From an uncultured Opitutia bacterium (GTDB taxonomy: Bacteria; Verrucomicrobiota; Verrucomicrobiia; Opitutales; Opitutaceae), in the NCBI GenBank assembly GCA_903862955.1, contig CAIPAH010000022.1, positions 1 through 64,000 of the forward strand: 64,000 nt of DNA, written 5' to 3'. The position numbers and the translations under genes are program-made. Of the stretch, positions 25,117 to 32,711 are shown piece by piece (within the stretch, counting starts at the first letter, position 1; each line of letters begins with the position of its first letter). The notes beneath the pieces were generated by a model that had not been told where the DNA came from, did no database searches, and saw nothing but the letters and a program-made list of their open reading frames with translations.

Positions 25117-25449
25117 ATGGCTAAAGAAAAAACTGACCTCGTTTACGGCACGCTCGACATGCTGATCCTGAAATCGCTGCAGCATGAACCCATGCACGGC
25201 CTCGGCATCGCCAACCGCATCCAGCAGATGTCGGACGAGGTGCTGCGCGTTGAGCAGGGTTCGCTCTACCCGGCGCTCTACCGGCTGGAGGCCCAGGGCT
25301 GGATCGCGGCGGATTGGGGCGTCTCGGAAAACAATCGCAAGGCACGCTTCTACAAGCTGACCGCCACCGGCCGCAAACAGCTCGCCGCCGAGACCGATCA
25401 TTGGACGCGGCTCACGACCGCGATCAATCTGGTCCTCGCCAAGGCCTAG
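25117..25449 (+). CDS. PadR family transcriptional regulator (ADOP-associated type)
   Basis: 110 residues. Winged-helix PadR domain: [46 protein letters not shown] and the wing [18 protein letters not shown]. This short form with the MAKEKTDL start is the type normally encoded next to ADOP permeases in Acidobacteriota and Verrucomicrobiota. Here no ADOP gene is adjacent; the nearest lie at 6.9-9.5 and 37.7-40.1 kb. It probably represses its own promoter. ATG at 25117 is used, since the in-frame TTG at 25108 only adds three residues. Confidence 0.9.
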   Translation: MAKEKTDLVYGTLDMLILKSLQHEPMHGLGIANRIQQMSDEVLRVEQGSLYPALYRLEAQGWIAADWGVSENNRKARFYKLTATGRKQLAAETDHWTRLTTAINLVLAKA

Positions 25450-25476
25450 CCGCCGCCGCAATAACCCCGTTCGGCC

Positions 25477-25749
25477 ATGACTCGCACCGTCGCAGCTCCC
25501 GGCCGGAAGGTTTCCGTGCTGCTCTGGGGCGTGCTGTGCGTCGCCGGCTGCGGTGCAATCGGTATTGCGCTTGAGCAGTTCCTGCCGGGCACGAAAACGG
25601 GATTCTACCCCACCGTGGGTTTGATGATCGGCCTGACCCTCTCGACCTATCTGGAATATCGGGAACGGAAGTCATCGTGGCTCTGGACGGCCTTGGGCGC
25701 CGTTGCCGTGGTTTGGTATTTGGCGCTGCGCATCTTCTTCAAAACATGA
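25477..25749 (+). CDS. Small membrane protein
   Basis: 90 residues with three hydrophobic segments (about 13-32, 43-58 and 68-86) and a basic YRERK loop between the second and third. No family recognised. Its stop overlaps the start codon of the next gene by 4 bases (ATGA), which implies cotranslation, and padR lies 27 bases upstream, so padR, this gene and at least one of the exported paralogues may form one transcript. Confidence 0.65.
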   Translation: MTRTVAAPGRKVSVLLWGVLCVAGCGAIGIALEQFLPGTKTGFYPTVGLMIGLTLSTYLEYRERKSSWLWTALGAVAVVWYLALRIFFKT

Positions 25750-26543
25750 CCCTTTCAGACCGCGCCTCCGGAGCTCGCTGGTTGCGTCTCGCCCTCGCAC
25801 TGGGCGGCGCGGCGTGGGGCATCGCGGTTCGCGGCCAGGATAATCAGCTCGACGTCGGCGTCCGGACTGCCGTCGTCGACAAGCCTTTCGGGAAGTCCGA
25901 CCTGAAGACTGCGCCGGTGCACGGGAAAGTTTACGGCATCGTGGCCGTGCAGGAGGTCAAGGCCGAGGGCCGCCTGGTGAAGCCCGTGAACGAGGCCGCG
26001 ATCATGCAGCTGCTGAGCCAGGAGCTCAACGCCAACGGCTTTCGCCTCTTCCAGCCCGGCGAGCGTCCGGAGATTTTGCTCACGGTGCATTACGGCCGCG
26101 GGTTCCTCGCCAACCCGTATCAGATCGAGGGCGGCCGCACCGAGACGCCCGGGCCGGCCTCGTCCGTCGGCTCCGTCGGCGGCGGCTCTGTCGGCGGCCC
26201 GTCGATTTCCTTCACCGGCGTGCCAACCCAGCTGTTCAAGGAGCTCAGCCCCACCTATCAGGCCAAGCTCGAGAAGGCCAAATACGAGAAACTCTACATC
26301 CGCGTCACGGCGTGGGCTTATCCCACCGACCCCAAGGCTCACAACAAACAGCTGTGGAATGCGACGATGGTCGTCGATGACCCCGAGCACCGCGACTTGA
26401 ACGCCATCGCGGAGAAAATGCTCGCGGCCGGTGCGCCCTATTTCGGCCGCGAACTCAAGGAAGAGGAAGTCGACGTCTACAAGCCCCTCCCCGAGGGCCG
26501 CGTCAACGTCGGCACCCCTGAGGTCGTCGAGCCGAAGAAATAG
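25746..26543 (+). CDS. Exported protein, tandem paralogue family, copy 1
   Basis: 265 residues. Signal sequence (WLRLALALGGAAWGIAVRGQ), then a domain shared with the next two genes. Conserved blocks: DNQLDVGVRTAVV, GKVYGIVAV, LNANGFRLFQPGERPEILLTVHYGRG followed by ANPY, a Gly/Ser-rich linker (about 135-160), KLEKAKYEKLYIRVTAWAYP, LWNATMVVDDPEHRDLNA, MLAAGAPYF, and KPLPEGRVNVG near the end. The PDILxTxxYGRG block recalls DUF4136-like periplasmic proteins, but I cannot assign the family firmly. Function unknown. Confidence 0.72.
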   Translation: MTLSDRASGARWLRLALALGGAAWGIAVRGQDNQLDVGVRTAVVDKPFGKSDLKTAPVHGKVYGIVAVQEVKAEGRLVKPVNEAAIMQLLSQELNANGFRLFQPGERPEILLTVHYGRGFLANPYQIEGGRTETPGPASSVGSVGGGSVGGPSISFTGVPTQLFKELSPTYQAKLEKAKYEKLYIRVTAWAYPTDPKAHNKQLWNATMVVDDPEHRDLNAIAEKMLAAGAPYFGRELKEEEVDVYKPLPEGRVNVGTPEVVEPKK

Positions 26544-26625
26544 TGCGCCGGACATTTTTCAGGCAGGGAATAGCCGCCGCGGCACGTCTTAGAGGTAGCC
26601 CAGCATTCCTTCCCTCGTCCCCAAG

Positions 26626-27462
26626 ATGAATCCCCTGCCCCTCCGCTCAGCCTCGGCGCGCTCTTCGCCCCTGCTTCCCCTCATCGTGCTCGCCGCCGCG
26701 GCGGTCTTCGTCCTGCCGGCCAAGGCCCAGACCAGCGAACTCGAGGTCGACGTGCGGGCTTCCGTGACGGAGACGTCGCACCTCTGGTCCAAGGACAAGC
26801 TCAAGACCCCCGGCAATGGCGGCCACGGCAAGGTCTACGCGGTCTTCAAGGTGGACCTGATGAAATCCGCCGAGCGGCTGACGAGGCCGTTGGACGAGAA
26901 ATATGTCACGAGCCTGCTGATGAACGAACTCGATGCGAACGGGTTCAAGCAGTTCGTGCCGGGCCAGCAGCCCGACATCCTAATCACGTTGAGCTATGGC
27001 CGGGGCGAGCTGGCCAATCCTTACATCCGCGACCAGGGCGAAGTGGGCGGCCTGCCCGGTCTGCCGGCCCCCGGCGCCGCCTCCTTCGGCGGTCCCCAAT
27101 CCGCCGCCGCTCCCCAACAAACGATCACCGGCGCCATGCCGATGCAGCTCTACGACGAGAAGACGCCCGGCTGGGAGGCCAAGCTGCAGAAGGCCTCCTT
27201 CGAAAAACTCTTCCTGCGCGTCACGGCGTGGGCCTACCCCACCAAGGACAATCCGAAGCCCCTGATGCTGTGGAAGACCGTCATGGTGGTCGACGACCCC
27301 GACCACCGGGACCTCAACGCCGTCGCCGCAAAAATGCTCGAAGCCGGTGCGCCGTTCTTCGACAAGCAGCCCAAGGACAAGGAAGTCGAAATCCACAAGC
27401 CGCTCCCCGAGGGCCACGTGAAGGTCGGCGAACCCGAGGTGTACGGGAAGAACATCAAGTAG
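26626..27462 (+). CDS. Exported protein, tandem paralogue family, copy 2
   Basis: 278 residues. Signal peptide to about residue 35 (VFVLPAKAQ). Same block order as copies 1 and 3: SELEVDVRASVTETSHLWSK, GGHGKVYAVFKV, LDANGFKQFVPGQQPDILIT, YGRGELANPYIRD, KLQKASFEKLFLRVTAWAYP, VMVVDDPDHRDLNAVAAKML, KPLPEGHVKVGEPEV. It is closer to copy 3 than to copy 1 (both have the SHLWSK/THLWSK insertion and GEVGG linker). Spacing of 82 bases to copy 1. Confidence 0.75.
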   Translation: MNPLPLRSASARSSPLLPLIVLAAAAVFVLPAKAQTSELEVDVRASVTETSHLWSKDKLKTPGNGGHGKVYAVFKVDLMKSAERLTRPLDEKYVTSLLMNELDANGFKQFVPGQQPDILITLSYGRGELANPYIRDQGEVGGLPGLPAPGAASFGGPQSAAAPQQTITGAMPMQLYDEKTPGWEAKLQKASFEKLFLRVTAWAYPTKDNPKPLMLWKTVMVVDDPDHRDLNAVAAKMLEAGAPFFDKQPKDKEVEIHKPLPEGHVKVGEPEVYGKNIK

Positions 27463-27575
27463 CATCGGAGCGTCATGCGGTCCTCGACGACAACCACCTC
27501 GTGCACTTCGACACACCCGGATTGCGGGGGCAGTTCGAGTTTGTGACCCGTCTTGTGCCCCGCTTCTATTCATCC

Positions 27576-28472
27576 ATGAGAGCCACTGTCGGTCACGCGC
27601 GGTTCCTTCGGGCCAACCTCGGTGGTTGCCTAATTTTCCTCGGAGGCGTGGCCTTGGCGCTCCCGGCGACCCGAGCCCAGGACAACCAACTCGAAGTCGA
27701 CGTGCGCTCCAACGTGGTCGACACGACCCATTTGTGGTCCAAGGAACGGCCCAAGATGACCGGCGAAGGTGGTCATGGAAAAGTTTACGGCGTCCTGACC
27801 GTGGACGAGGTCAAGTCCGACCGGGATCTCGAGAAGCCCGTGGACGAAAAATACCTGGCCAACTTGCTGGTCCAGCAGCTGGAGGCGAATGGCTTCCGGC
27901 AGATGGCCAAGGGACAGCGGCCCGATATCCTCCTGACGGTAAGTTATGGCCGTGGCGAGCTGGCCAATCCCTACATCCGCGACACCGGCGAGGTCGGCGG
28001 CGCGGGATCGGTGCCCAATGCGGGCTCCGGCCATACCGCGATTCCGATCGGCAACAGCGGCGCCGAAATCGCCGCCTCTTCCGGGGGTTTTGTGAGCACC
28101 AACGCGCCGACCCAAACGATCACGGGTGGCATGGCCCAGCAGCTCATGGACGAGAAGACCCCGGGCTTTGAAGCCAAGCTCCAGAAGGCGTCCTTCGAGA
28201 AGCTCTACATCCGCGTCACCGCCTGGGACTATCCGAACAAGCAGAACTACCCCGACAAACGTTCCACTCCCCGGATGCTGTGGAAGACCATCATGGTCGT
28301 GGATGATCCCGACAACCGGGACTTGAACGATGTCGCCGCGAAAATGCTCGAGGCCGGCGCACCCTATTTTGACAAGCAGCCCAAGGACCGGGAAGTCGAG
28401 GTCTACAAGCCTCTCCCCAACACCCGCGTCAACGTCGGCGAGCCGGAAGTGGTCGGAAAAAACATAAAATAA
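27576..28472 (+). CDS. Exported protein, tandem paralogue family, copy 3
   Basis: 298 residues from the ATG that opens a signal peptide (LGGCLIFLGGVALALPATRAQ). Same conserved blocks as copies 1 and 2, with a longer Gly/Ser-rich central linker (about 140-180). The open frame continues upstream to 27228, but that part overlaps copy 2 and is not similar to the family. Start coordinate set by the reading frame. Gap to copy 2 is 113 bases and contains no gene. Confidence 0.73.
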   Translation: MRATVGHARFLRANLGGCLIFLGGVALALPATRAQDNQLEVDVRSNVVDTTHLWSKERPKMTGEGGHGKVYGVLTVDEVKSDRDLEKPVDEKYLANLLVQQLEANGFRQMAKGQRPDILLTVSYGRGELANPYIRDTGEVGGAGSVPNAGSGHTAIPIGNSGAEIAASSGGFVSTNAPTQTITGGMAQQLMDEKTPGFEAKLQKASFEKLYIRVTAWDYPNKQNYPDKRSTPRMLWKTIMVVDDPDNRDLNDVAAKMLEAGAPYFDKQPKDREVEVYKPLPNTRVNVGEPEVVGKNIK

Positions 28473-28541
28473 GACGCCGGCGGCGCCCGTGATGCCGTCA
28501 CCGTTGCGAACCGCACCCGGCCCCGGTGCCTCCCCTTTCCC

Positions 28542-29060
28542 ATGCAAATAAAAACCTTCTCCTTCGTCTTGGGTGCGGCGTTCGGGATGGCGCTGCTGTT
28601 CGCGGGCTGCGATTCGGACAATGCCTCCGCCCGCATCAGTGAGAAATCCGCGACCTACGCCACGCTGAAAACCTGGCAGAAGAAATACATCGAACGGGGC
28701 GACATCGCCACCGGCTTCACCCCCGACATGGTTTACATGGCCGTCGGCCGGGCGACCAAGGTGAAACAGGACGAGGCTCCCGGGGGCGGGACCGACGAGT
28801 TGTGGACCTACTCCGTTTTCTACCTGCCCCCGAATGCCACCCACTACCGGCCGCCTTCCCAGAAAGTGAACACGCCCTACGAAGCGGCCCACACGACCGC
28901 TGCTCCCGCGGCACAATCCCAGCAGGTCTCGGGCAACGCCAAGGCCGCCTCAGCGGCGAACGCGACCGGCTCGCTGGAACCCGCCGACCTGCAGTCCTAC
29001 ACCCTCAACGTCTCGTTCCATAACGGCAAAGTGGTGAAATACTGGATCACCCCGAACTGA
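28542..29060 (+). CDS. Predicted lipoprotein, unknown function
   Basis: 172 residues. Lipobox LLFAGC at 18-23 gives a mature N-terminal Cys followed by DSDN, so likely inner- or outer-membrane anchored. Domain features: TLKTWQKKYIERGDIATGFTPDMVYMAVGRATKV resembles the SmpA/BamE-like turn (PDMVxxxxGxP) found in small outer-membrane lipoproteins, then a Pro/Ala/Gln-rich linker and a C-terminal strand pair ending VSFHNGKVVKYWITPN. Same direction as the three paralogues, 69 bases downstream. Confidence 0.7.
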   Translation: MQIKTFSFVLGAAFGMALLFAGCDSDNASARISEKSATYATLKTWQKKYIERGDIATGFTPDMVYMAVGRATKVKQDEAPGGGTDELWTYSVFYLPPNATHYRPPSQKVNTPYEAAHTTAAPAAQSQQVSGNAKAASAANATGSLEPADLQSYTLNVSFHNGKVVKYWITPN

Positions 29061-29115
29061 CCCCGCGCACCCACGCGCTTCATCCGCCAGAATTCGCGGC
29101 CTTGCTCTCGATTGA

Positions 29116-29177
29116 CTGTAGGAGCGGGTTTATCCCGCGAAGATCCTGAGCATCGCGGCCTAAAGCCGCTCCTACAG
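29116..29177. repeat. REP-like palindromic element (CTGTAGGAGCGGG type)
   Basis: 62-base imperfect palindrome. Outer arms CTGTAGGAGCGG and CCGCTCCTACAG, inner arms GGGTTTATCCCGCG and CGCGGCCTAAAGCC. It lies between convergent genes and can work as a bidirectional transcription stop. It shares its general plan with the elements at 37509 and 40112. Confidence 0.75.
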
Positions 29178-29195
29178 CGGAGACCTGCGTTGGCG

Positions 29196-30332
29196 TCAGC
29201 TCAGCACGAAATCCAAATCAAGTGGCGCAAACACGCGCCGGCCGCTGCGGGCGACGAGCGTCACGCCACCCTTCGCCGGCCGAATGTCCTTCACGACGTC
29301 GAAGTCCCGCGGGATCGCCACCAGCGCCAGGATGTGCGCGACGCGTAGCGGCCGGTTGGGCCGCAGCTGCACCGCGGTGGGCGCACCCGCGCGGGTGAGC
29401 AGGTTGGGCTTCGCCGACTCGGCCAGCCCGAGGTGGAAATATGCCGTCACTTCCTCGATGCCGGCCACGTTGACGTGCCGGCCGTTCCACGGCGGGTAAT
29501 GCCGGCCGCCGTTGGAAAACCAGAGGACAGTCTCGCGCAGCACCCGCGGATTCTTCAGCTGGAAAAACGCATAGCCCGCCGTGGGCAGCGCCGCCGCACT
29601 CCAGGCGAAGGGCTGGCGCGCGTCACTGATGAGCTCGACCAGTTCCTCGTAGCCCCGGCGCGCCGGATATCGCGTCAGGTCGATCGTGCCGCCGGCCGCC
29701 GCCGGCACGCGCGCGAGCGAGGTGAACGCCGCGCCGGGCTTCAGCAGCGAATAGCCCTTCACCTCCGGCCGCTCCCAAGCCTCCGGCACGACGTAGCCGC
29801 GCTTGAACGCGCTCGTGGAAATGCCGCAGGAGCCGGGTTCGTCCGGAAAAAGGATCATCGGGTGCGTGCCGATCGTCATCGGGCCCGACATCCCCGACAG
29901 GACATGCTCGCAATACACCGCCGCGTGGCCGTCGCGCAGGCTCAGGCGCTTGTCCACCCGCCCGCGGCGCGAACGCGTCCGCAGCGACGTGTGCAGCGTC
30001 ACCGTGCCGGCGGCGCGCCCGAGCGACTCGAATCTGTAATCCAGGTTGGCGCTGTCGCCATGCGCCGGATGCTGCTCGCCCCGGAACTTCGCGGCGTTGC
30101 CGCCGAACGGCGCGCAGAAAAAATCGCCCCGCGCCACGCGCAACATGGTGGGGATGCCCTGCGGCGACTCGTTCCACCAGGGCGTGATCGAAAAAGGCGA
30201 GACCTTCTTCCGGCCGAGTTGGAACACCACCGGCGCCAGGTGCCCGCCCGTCCGCGTCACGAAGCCCGTCACCCGGTCATTCTTAAACGTCCAGCCTTTC
30301 TGGCCGGCCACGGTTTTCAGAGGAGTTTTCAT
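29196..30332 (-). CDS. Aldose-1-epimerase-like (galactose mutarotase superfamily) protein
   Basis: 378 residues. No signal peptide. A beta-sandwich pattern with RTGGHLAPVVFQ near the start, PWWNESPQGIP, a central GPMTIGTHPMILFP block, and a C-terminal ARSGRRVFAPLDLDF segment suggests the galactose-mutarotase-like fold; the catalytic His/Glu pair cannot be placed with confidence. Last gene of the six-gene operon, 33 bases after the shell-protein gene. ATG at 30332 chosen; an upstream Met at 30350 overlaps that gap. Confidence 0.6.
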   Translation of the reverse strand: MKTPLKTVAGQKGWTFKNDRVTGFVTRTGGHLAPVVFQLGRKKVSPFSITPWWNESPQGIPTMLRVARGDFFCAPFGGNAAKFRGEQHPAHGDSANLDYRFESLGRAAGTVTLHTSLRTRSRRGRVDKRLSLRDGHAAVYCEHVLSGMSGPMTIGTHPMILFPDEPGSCGISTSAFKRGYVVPEAWERPEVKGYSLLKPGAAFTSLARVPAAAGGTIDLTRYPARRGYEELVELISDARQPFAWSAAALPTAGYAFFQLKNPRVLRETVLWFSNGGRHYPPWNGRHVNVAGIEEVTAYFHLGLAESAKPNLLTRAGAPTAVQLRPNRPLRVAHILALVAIPRDFDVVKDIRPAKGGVTLVARSGRRVFAPLDLDFVLS

Positions 30333-30365
30333 CGGCAATGCGCGAAGCACGCTGCGCCGGCGGCT

Positions 30366-31007
30366 TCAGAGCCGCGTCAGGATCTGTCCCACACCCTCGC
30401 TGGGCCGCGGGATGACATAAGCCGAGATGAGCTTGCCGACGCCTTCGGCGGCGGACCGGCCCGCTTCGACGGCGGCGGTCACGGCGGCGACGTCGCCTTC
30501 GAAAATCACGGTGATGTAGCCACCCCCGAGTTTTTCCTTGGCGATGACGCGCACGTTGGCGGCCTTGCAGGCGGCGTCGGTCGCGGCAGTGACGGCGGCG
30601 AAGCCCTGCGTTTCGAGGAGGCCGAGCGCCTCGGGAGATTTGGGTTTTTCAGTCATGGAAGGGTTCCGGGTTTGAGGAATAAAGACGACGGACTGTTCAA
30701 GCAACGGTTGATACTCGGGCGCGCTCTGGATCACGGACCAAGTGCCCGCGTCGGGTGCGTCCAGCACCTCCGCGGTGAGGGCCACCTTCATCTCGCCGGT
30801 GACTTCGCGCGCGCAGTCCACCGCGATGCGGACGGAATCGGAGTCGCCGGTGAGTTTGAGGAACAACCCGTAAGCATCATTCAACTCCGCTTGCAGCAGG
30901 CTGACTCCCGCCGACTTCTCGATCCGGTCGAGCACCACGAGCGCCGCACCCAGCGAGTAAATCTCGAGGAGCGCGACGGCGGGGGGACGGAAGAGCGTGG
31001 CGGCCAT
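30366..31007 (-). CDS. Tandem-domain bacterial microcompartment shell protein (BMC-T, PduT-like)
   Basis: 213 residues with two BMC (pfam00936-type) domains in canonical order. Domain 1, about 8-100, is diverged: VALLEIYSLGAALVVLDRI, GLFLKLTGDSDSVRIAVD. Domain 2, about 126-205, is canonical: EALGLLETQGFAAVTAATDA, KAANVRVIAKEKLGGGYITV, GDVAAVTAAVEAG, and the terminal AYVIPRPSEGV. Single-fused BMC-T proteins form pseudohexameric trimers that tile compartment shells. No BMC-P pentamer, other BMC gene or signature enzyme is nearby. Residue 118 is an in-frame Met at the domain boundary. It sits fifth in the operon, 8 bases after the isomerase gene. Confidence 0.88.
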   Translation of the reverse strand: MAATLFRPPAVALLEIYSLGAALVVLDRIEKSAGVSLLQAELNDAYGLFLKLTGDSDSVRIAVDCAREVTGEMKVALTAEVLDAPDAGTWSVIQSAPEYQPLLEQSVVFIPQTRNPSMTEKPKSPEALGLLETQGFAAVTAATDAACKAANVRVIAKEKLGGGYITVIFEGDVAAVTAAVEAGRSAAEGVGKLISAYVIPRPSEGVGQILTRL

Positions 31008-31015
31008 GGCGCGGA

Positions 31016-31861
31016 TCAGAGTTTGGCCGCGGTGCGGCGGAGGAGGTCACGCATCTGGATCGTCTCCGAGATGGTGTCGCTCTCGTTGCACTTCTCCCAG
31101 TCGATCCAGATATACTCGATGCCAATCCAGCCGCGATAGCCGGCCTTCGCCATGGCCTTGAGCATGCGCGGATAGTCGATCGTGTTCTGCCGGAAATTGC
31201 ACTGCAGCCGGCCGCGGCACGCACCCCGGATGTGGACGTGGCTGGCGTGGCGCACGAGGGGCTCGATCTGCCGGTCGGGCACGCCCGCGCGAGTGAAATG
31301 CGTGTAGTCCAGCGTCAGCGTCAGCCCTGGCACGCGCCGCACCAGGTCGGCAGCGGTGGTGGGCGTCGGGACGATCGAGCCGACATGCGCCTCCGTGCCG
31401 AACACGATGCCGGCCTTTCGGCTCTCGGCGACGCGCCATGTGAGTTCGTCGACGGACCGGGCGAGCGAAGCCGCCCTGCCCTCTTTCTCAAAAACCACGC
31501 CGGGCAGCGTCGTCACGTGATGGCAGCCGAGCGCATTGGCGTATTCCAGCGTCCGCAGGAACCAGTCACGCGCCTTGCGGCGACAGGCGGCGCTGGGCTG
31601 GTTGATGGCGAACGGCGTGAAGTCGGGCCGCATCTGCAGGAAGACGTCCGCCGCCACGAGTCCGCGGCTGGCCAGGGAGCGCTTCAGTCGGCGTGCATTA
31701 GCCTGCAGCGAATTGAATTCCCGCGACGGCCAGAGGTGCGAGCGCTGCTCGAACAAGCCGATGTCCACGCCGGTGAAGCCGAGGTTCGCGATGAGATCCA
31801 GCGCATGCTCGTGACTCAGCAGCGGAAAGGTAAAGTCGGCGCAGGCGAATTTGGCTTTCAT
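31016..31861 (-). CDS. Sugar phosphate isomerase/epimerase-like TIM barrel (AP endonuclease 2 superfamily)
   Basis: 281 residues. Xylose-isomerase-like barrel: LLSHEHALDLIANLGFTGVDIGLF at strand 1-2, HHVTTLPGVVF, the metal-binding Glu in FGTEAHVGS, Asp in LTLDYTHF, His in ASHVHIRGACRG, and Glu in WIGIEYIW. Such enzymes isomerise or epimerise keto-sugars or inosose derivatives. Fourth gene in the operon, with a 3-base gap after the SDR gene. Confidence 0.85.
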   Translation of the reverse strand: MKAKFACADFTFPLLSHEHALDLIANLGFTGVDIGLFEQRSHLWPSREFNSLQANARRLKRSLASRGLVAADVFLQMRPDFTPFAINQPSAACRRKARDWFLRTLEYANALGCHHVTTLPGVVFEKEGRAASLARSVDELTWRVAESRKAGIVFGTEAHVGSIVPTPTTAADLVRRVPGLTLTLDYTHFTRAGVPDRQIEPLVRHASHVHIRGACRGRLQCNFRQNTIDYPRMLKAMAKAGYRGWIGIEYIWIDWEKCNESDTISETIQMRDLLRRTAAKL

Positions 31862-31864
31862 GGG

Positions 31865-32704
31865 TCAGACGTTCTCCTGGAAGAGGGTCTTGTCGGAGGT
31901 CCACTCGGCGGCGGTGAGGTAGCCGCAGTCGATCGTGAGCGACGTGCCCGTGACGCCGGCGGAGTCCTCGCAGCTGAAGAACAGGATGGATTTCGCGACG
32001 TCGAGCGGCGAGAGCGACACGCCCATCGGCACGCGGCGCAGGCGTTCGGCGAGTGCGGCCTGCGGGTCGGGCCGGACGTTGAGGTGCTCCCAGAGCATGG
32101 GCGTCTCGGTGATGCCCGGGCAGATGCAATTGCAGCGCACACCGTGCGCCGCGTAGTCGAGCGCGATCGAGCGCGTGAGGCCGAGGATGGCGTGCTTCGA
32201 GGTGGTGTAGACGGGCGTGCGGGCCTGGCCGACGAAGCTGCTGATCGAGCCGACGTTGACGACGTAGCCGCGCTTCGCCTTCCGCAGGTGCGGGAAGGCA
32301 TGCTTGAAGGCGAAGAACATCGATTTGACGTTCACGTTCATCACGCGGTCCCACTGCGCCTCGGTGTATTCGTGCAGGTCGAGCACCTCGACCATGCCGG
32401 CGTTGTTGATCAGGAGGTCGAGCCGGCCGAATTTCTTGACGGTGGCGGCGATGGAAGCCTGGACGTCGCTTTCCTTGCTCACGTCGCAACCCAGCGCGAT
32501 CGCGGCGCCCGGCGTGGCGCGGTTGATGCGGTTGGCGATCTTCTGGCCCAACTCGACGCGCCGGCCGACCAGCGCGACCTTGGCGCCCTCGCGCGCGAAC
32601 AGTTCCGCCACGGCCTCGCCAATGCCCGAGGTGGCGCCGCTAACCCACGCCACGCGGCCGGCGAGGCGACCCGGGCCCGTTGCTTTGGATTTCTTGGAGC
32701 TCAT
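31865..32704 (-). CDS. Short-chain dehydrogenase/reductase
   Basis: 279 residues, classical SDR: cofactor motif WVSGATSGIGEA, LLINNAGMVE (NNAG), catalytic Ser in VGSISSF, YTTSK as YxxxK, and CPGITETPML. The closing DCGYLTAAEW is typical of sugar or sugar-acid dehydrogenases such as those for fucose, rhamnose or 2-keto-3-deoxy acids. Third gene in the operon, 7 bases after the 2-hydroxyacid dehydrogenase. ATG at 32704 chosen; an earlier Met lies within the upstream gene. Confidence 0.88.
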   Translation of the reverse strand: MSSKKSKATGPGRLAGRVAWVSGATSGIGEAVAELFAREGAKVALVGRRVELGQKIANRINRATPGAAIALGCDVSKESDVQASIAATVKKFGRLDLLINNAGMVEVLDLHEYTEAQWDRVMNVNVKSMFFAFKHAFPHLRKAKRGYVVNVGSISSFVGQARTPVYTTSKHAILGLTRSIALDYAAHGVRCNCICPGITETPMLWEHLNVRPDPQAALAERLRRVPMGVSLSPLDVAKSILFFSCEDSAGVTGTSLTIDCGYLTAAEWTSDKTLFQENV

Positions 32705-32711
32705 GACAGAA

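Noticed and set aside
27228-27575. Extending exported paralogue copy 3 upstream to 27228
   Set aside because: The extension overlaps copy 2 in another frame and would bury the signal peptide at residue 117.
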